In this document: piece by piece, positions 60,926-64,000 of the stretch
How the letters are laid out: every line of letters begins with the position of its first letter
Position numbering within the stretch: the stretch's first letter is position 1
Source of the DNA: Bog-473 sp963840245
Lineage (GTDB): Bacteria > Actinomycetota > Acidimicrobiia > Acidimicrobiales > RAAP-2
Length of the DNA stretch: 64,000 bases
Assembly: GCA_963840245.1 (NCBI GenBank)
Contig: CAWIYI010000026.1
Span: 1 to 64,000, forward strand
Direction of reading: 5' to 3'
Program-made: the position numbers and the translations under genes
Notes under the pieces: generated by a model
Told to the model about the DNA's origin: nothing
The model's input: the letters and a program-made list of their open reading frames with translations, nothing else
Databases searched by the model: none

Positions 60926-60931
60926 TATGGT
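60926..60931 (+). promoter_or_regulatory. -10-like hexamer TATGGT of thiD
   Basis: It lies 7 nt before GTG 60939. The ATG inside it (60927) would then not be transcribed, so GTG 60939 is preferred. Confidence 0.5.
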
Positions 60932-60938
60932 TGGCTCG

Positions 60939-61758
60939 GTGCCGGACGCAACACCACCGACGGCGCTGACCATTGCCGGCTCGGATTCGGGCGGCGGCGC
61001 CGGCGCACAGGCCGACCTGAAGACCTTCGCTGCGCTCCGGGTGCACGGCACGTGCGCCCTCACCGCTGTGACGGCGCAGAACACGGCAGAGGTGCGCGGC
61101 GTCGTTTCCCTGGAACCCTGGTTCGTACGGCAACAGGTCGAGACGGTGCTCGACGACTTCTCGGTGTGCAGCGTCAAGACCGGGATGCTGGCGACGGCCG
61201 CCGTCGTCACGGTGGTCGCCGATCTGGCGGCACAGGGACTGCTGCCGCACCTGGTCGTCGATCCGGTCCTGGTGTCGTCCACCGGGCATCGGCTCCTGGA
61301 GCAGCCCGGCGTCACCGCATACCTGGAGCGACTCCTCCCCCACGCGTTGGTCGCCACCCCCAACCTGCACGAGGCGGCCGTGCTGGGCCGCACCGACGTC
61401 GAGTCCCTGGTGAGTCTCGAGGCCAGGATCACGGTGGCCGAGAGGATCCGGGCCACCGGCGCCGTGTTATGTCGTCGTGAAGGGAGGCCACCTGACCGAG
61501 TCCGCCGAAGACGTCGTGGCGGGCCCCGACGGGGTCGTCGTCCTGCCAGGCGAGCGGGTCCACACCGGGAACGACCACGGCACCGGCTGCTCCCTCTCGG
61601 CCGCCGTCGCCGCCCACCTGGCCCGGGGAGCAGGCGTGCCCGAGGCGATCGCGCAGGCCAAGGCGTTCGTGGCCCGCGCCCTCGCCGGTGGCGCCAACTG
61701 GCAGCTGGGGGCCGGGCACGGCCCGCTCGACCATTTCGGGTGGTCCGGAGCGCCGTAG
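60939..61758 (+). CDS. thiD: hydroxymethylpyrimidine/phosphomethylpyrimidine kinase, one frameshift
   Basis: Phosphorylates HMP and HMP-P for thiamine. The start A-L-T-I-A-G-S-D-S-G-G-G-A-G-A-Q-A-D-L is diagnostic. S-V-K-T-G-M-L and L-V-V-D-P-V-L-V-S-S-T-G follow. The frame is lost at A-T-G-A-V-L. Deleting one T near 61466 joins it to Y-V-V-V-K-G-G-H-L and the kinase end motif N-D-H-G-T-G-C-S-L-S-A-A-V-A-A. Corrected length is 272 residues, normal for ThiD. Confidence 0.93.
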
Positions 61759-61761
61759 GCT
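61756..61761 (+). promoter_or_regulatory. -10-like hexamer TAGGCT
   Basis: It contains the thiD stop codon and lies 9 nt before ATG 61771. Confidence 0.35.
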
Positions 61762-61770
61762 GGCAGCGTC

Positions 61771-62412
61771 ATGACGATGCACGACACACCCACCGGGCTC
61801 GTGGCGGGCGGCAGCGCCGGGCCCGAGCCTCTGCGACCCCCCACCCCCGGTGGGATCTCCATGCGACCGGCGATGATCGTCGTCGGCCTGGCCGGGCTCA
61901 TCTTGGTCGTCTTCGTCACCATCGGCATCCTGTCGACGCAGTCTCCGGCCCCCGTCAAGCACACCGCGGCGGTGGCCGTACCGGGGATCTCGTCGCAGGC
62001 CGAGCCGGCCGCCGGGCTGCTGTCGCCGATCGTCGTCGCCGGGGAGCCGCCGGCGAACATCCTCAATGCCGTGTCCGTCCCGGTGGGATCGGTCCGGGTC
62101 TCGCACCAGAACAACAGTGGCGGGGCGAGCCAGTTCGATTCGCAGGTGGTCTTCCGCTCCGACGACTCGCAGGCCGCACTCCTGGCCTTCTACGCCGCCG
62201 ACATGAAGCTCCAGGGTTGGCAAGTGTTCGACCGGGGTGCGGCGGCCAACGACCCGGGCGCATTCGAGGTCCTGGGCAAGCTCGCGGGTTCGGACGGCTA
62301 CTACTGGGAGATGGGAGCCACCATCTCACCGACGACCTTCCGCCCGGGTGGTCCGGCCCGGGGGGTGACGATGTTCACCGTCCGGCTCTTCCAGGTCCCC
62401 GATCCCGAGTAG
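61771..62412 (+). CDS. hypothetical single-pass membrane protein
   Basis: 213 residues. A Pro/Gly-rich cytoplasmic N-terminus of about 32 residues precedes one membrane helix (M-I-V-V-G-L-A-G-L-I-L-V-V-F-V-T-I-G-I). An extracytoplasmic domain follows with F-R-S-D-D-S-Q-A-A-L-L-A-F-Y-A-A-D-M-K and W-Q-V-F-D-R-G. This C-terminal pattern (a helix ending D-M-K-x-x-G-W-Q) resembles small envelope domains seen in other actinobacteria. No function is known. Confidence 0.7.
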   Translation: MTMHDTPTGLVAGGSAGPEPLRPPTPGGISMRPAMIVVGLAGLILVVFVTIGILSTQSPAPVKHTAAVAVPGISSQAEPAAGLLSPIVVAGEPPANILNAVSVPVGSVRVSHQNNSGGASQFDSQVVFRSDDSQAALLAFYAADMKLQGWQVFDRGAAANDPGAFEVLGKLAGSDGYYWEMGATISPTTFRPGGPARGVTMFTVRLFQVPDPE

Positions 62413-62414
62413 GC

Positions 62415-62447
62415 ACTGAGCCCGGGCGCCGCGACGGGTTGCTCAGT
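62415..62447. terminator. hairpin between convergent genes
   Basis: ACTGAG (62415-62420) pairs with CTCAGT (62442-62447), extended by CCCG/CGGG after an asymmetric bulge. It lies between two stop codons. No T-run follows. Confidence 0.4.
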
Positions 62448-63870
62448 CCCCGGCGGTACCGACCTTCGCACCGACCGGTTCGACCGCGTCGACGGGAAGG
62501 ACGTCTGACGACGGCGCTCGCTCGGCGAGCAGATAGGCCCAGACGAAGAAGTTGATCGGGTAGAGCAGGTAGCCGACCCTCGGGTCCGGGGCCAGCAGGA
62601 TCAGCGCGGACATCACCACGCCGGAGATCATGCAGACCTCCGCCGCCGTGCGCGGCGTGTGACGGTACAGGTGGCGCGCCAGCAGCACGGCGAGCACGAT
62701 CCCGACCGACAGCGGCAGGGCGCGACTGAGCGACGGGAACTCGCTGACCAGCACGTGACCCGGCAACGCGCTCGCCGCGGTGGTCGGAATGGCGCTCAGG
62801 CCGAGCGGGAACAGCACGACGTCGTCAATGAGGGCGAACGGGCCCCGCAGGGCGAAGGGGAAGATCGTCGGGACGGCGACGACGATCAGCCCGGCCAGCA
62901 TGGAGAATGGGCGCCGCTCGCCGTTTCGGCCGCGGGCGGCGAAGAGCGCCAGCGCCGCCAGCGGCCAGGCGGTGAATTTCATGGCCGACGCGATGCCGAA
63001 GACGACGCCCGACGCGAACGGTCTGCGCCGTTGCGCCAGCACCACGGCGAGGAGAAGAAAGGCCACGACGGGTATGTCGTCACCCCCGGTCGCCAGGGGC
63101 AGCGAGGCCAGCGGCAGGATGATCAGGGCCTGCAGGGCGCGGATCTTGCGTCGCCCGTCGGCCCGGCAGAGGTAGAGCGCGACCGCGGCCACCGCCAGCG
63201 TGGTCAGGCAGAAGAAGATCCGTGCGTCACTCAGTCCGTTGTTCGGCCAGATCTCGCTCGGGATACCGGCCACCGCCATGAGCGGCAGGTAGGGCAGGAA
63301 CCCGGCGTAGTCGGGCTCGCCCGGCGGGTGGTACCGGACCGCATGGTGCAACTTCACCAGCGGGTGGTAGGGGTCCTGGCCGTGGACGAGGTCCTGCCCT
63401 CCCACTTCGACGGTGACGACCTCGGGTTGCTGGTGGGATCCCGCCACCCCGTCGAACCGCCACAGGATCTCGAAGCCCATGGGGATGGCCAGGGAGCCCG
63501 CGAACACGCACACGGCGACCACGATCCGGGTCAGCCAGGCGCGGCGGTGCTGGCGTTTGGTCAGCGCGCCATCAGGCTGCCGACGCCGGGCGCGGCGGAG
63601 CACCCACGCCAGTACCCCGGAGGCCAGCGCGCCGAAGACGAACGGCAGGAGGGCCATGCGGCCCCACACCTGATAGAGCGCGTTGGTCGACGTGTAGATG
63701 GTGAGGAGTGCGAAGACCGCGCTGGCCCCGTACAGCAGGGCGTCGCCCACCTCCGGGGAGATCCTCTTGACGCGCGCCCACACGCGCCACCAGAGGTCGG
63801 CCAAGGGGGCCGCCCAGCTCGGGATCGTCGTCGCGGAGTCGGTCGGCATGGCGTCGGAAAAGCCTCGCAC
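62443..63870 (-). CDS. polytopic membrane protein, GT87/DUF2029-like
   Basis: 475 residues with about ten predicted membrane helices. An early extracytoplasmic loop contains G-Q-D-P-Y-H-P-L near residue 165, a polar Asp-containing loop as in GT-C glycosyltransferases such as the alpha-mannosyltransferase GT87 family. A-G-F-L-P-Y-L-P-L follows. The family uses polyprenyl-phosphate sugars at the membrane. The assignment rests on topology and the loop motif only. In-frame ATG 63849 is an alternative start. Confidence 0.7.
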   Translation of the reverse strand: MRGFSDAMPTDSATTIPSWAAPLADLWWRVWARVKRISPEVGDALLYGASAVFALLTIYTSTNALYQVWGRMALLPFVFGALASGVLAWVLRRARRRQPDGALTKRQHRRAWLTRIVVAVCVFAGSLAIPMGFEILWRFDGVAGSHQQPEVVTVEVGGQDLVHGQDPYHPLVKLHHAVRYHPPGEPDYAGFLPYLPLMAVAGIPSEIWPNNGLSDARIFFCLTTLAVAAVALYLCRADGRRKIRALQALIILPLASLPLATGGDDIPVVAFLLLAVVLAQRRRPFASGVVFGIASAMKFTAWPLAALALFAARGRNGERRPFSMLAGLIVVAVPTIFPFALRGPFALIDDVVLFPLGLSAIPTTAASALPGHVLVSEFPSLSRALPLSVGIVLAVLLARHLYRHTPRTAAEVCMISGVVMSALILLAPDPRVGYLLYPINFFVWAYLLAERAPSSDVLPVDAVEPVGAKVGTAGD

Positions 63871-63903
63871 ACTGGGGGCGTGTCGAAGGACCCCTCCGCG
63901 ATC

Positions 63904-64000
63904 CTAGAGGCGGAGTTCGTGGAGGTAGAACGCCAATTCGGCCTCCAGGCATGCGGTCAACGTGTCCGCCCGGCGGAAGCCGTGCCCCTCCCCGGCGAAG
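63904..64000 (-). CDS. S9 family (prolyl oligopeptidase-like) peptidase, C-terminal end
   Basis: Only the last 32 codons lie in the window. They read F-A-G-E-G-H-G-F-R-R-A-D, where the His of the Ser-Asp-His triad sits in the G-E-G-H-G-F motif of S9 peptidases. A final helix L-E-A-E-L-A-F-Y-L-H follows. The rest of the gene lies beyond the right edge. Confidence 0.8.
   Translation of the reverse strand, partial: FAGEGHGFRRADTLTACLEAELAFYLHELRL

Noticed and set aside
60900..60938. TPP riboswitch for thiG or thiD
   Set aside because: The divergent gap is only 39 bp and both genes have -10-like hexamers next to their starts.

Overview
The window is high-GC, densely packed DNA from an actinobacterium. 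The main evidence is a complete Pup-proteasome locus, an F420 (FO) synthase, TatB/TatC beside a Ski2-like helicase, a DUF4193 protein and an Rv1830-like MerR regulator beside glycine-cleavage genes. Gene content and order point to Acidimicrobiia or a similar deep actinobacterial lineage rather than Streptomyces or Mycobacterium. That placement is an inference. There is no rRNA, tRNA, CRISPR array or insertion sequence that I can support.

Layout. 0-9.3 kb: the end of an HNH nuclease, a hydrolase, glucose-6-phosphate isomerase, a MarR regulator with nested palindromes at its promoter, an FkbM methyltransferase, a GNAT enzyme, a frameshifted lytic transglycosylase/NlpC-P60 wall hydrolase, an acyl-CoA synthetase, ThpR and a LOG-family protein. 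9.3-16.4 kb (minus): an operon tkt-tal-gnd-pgl-fbiC-LOG, combining the pentose phosphate pathway with F420 precursor synthesis. 16.5-30.8 kb (plus): thioesterase, three small proteins, trmI, then mpa/arc-dop-pup-prcB-prcA-pafA-tatB-tatC-helY and a double-length ThyX-like protein. 31-37 kb: DUF4193, hypothetical proteins, an HtrA protease, pyrophosphatase and small enzymes. 37.2-43.3 kb (minus): a MacAB-like export operon with two adaptors. 44-48 kb: a HelD-type RNA polymerase remodeller behind a leader terminator, an SDR, and a fluoride-riboswitch-controlled crcB pair. 48-64 kb: a secreted nucleoside-hydrolase-like protein, small enzymes, gcvT and gcvP with a glycine riboswitch between them, a MerR regulator, an iron ABC transporter behind tandem TTAGG-N4-CCTAA boxes, divergent thiG/thiD, and membrane proteins. 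The window ends inside an S9 peptidase.

Two patterns cut across the window. First, at least eighteen genes, mostly first in their transcription units, carry a TANNNT -10-like hexamer 6-10 nt before the start codon, whereas genes inside operons tend to carry Shine-Dalgarno sequences. This suggests widespread leaderless transcription and settles several start codons. Second, eight otherwise intact conserved genes carry ten apparent single-base indels. Correcting them restores family-length reading frames exactly, so they look like sequence errors rather than decay. They lie only in 5-14 kb and 52-62 kb.
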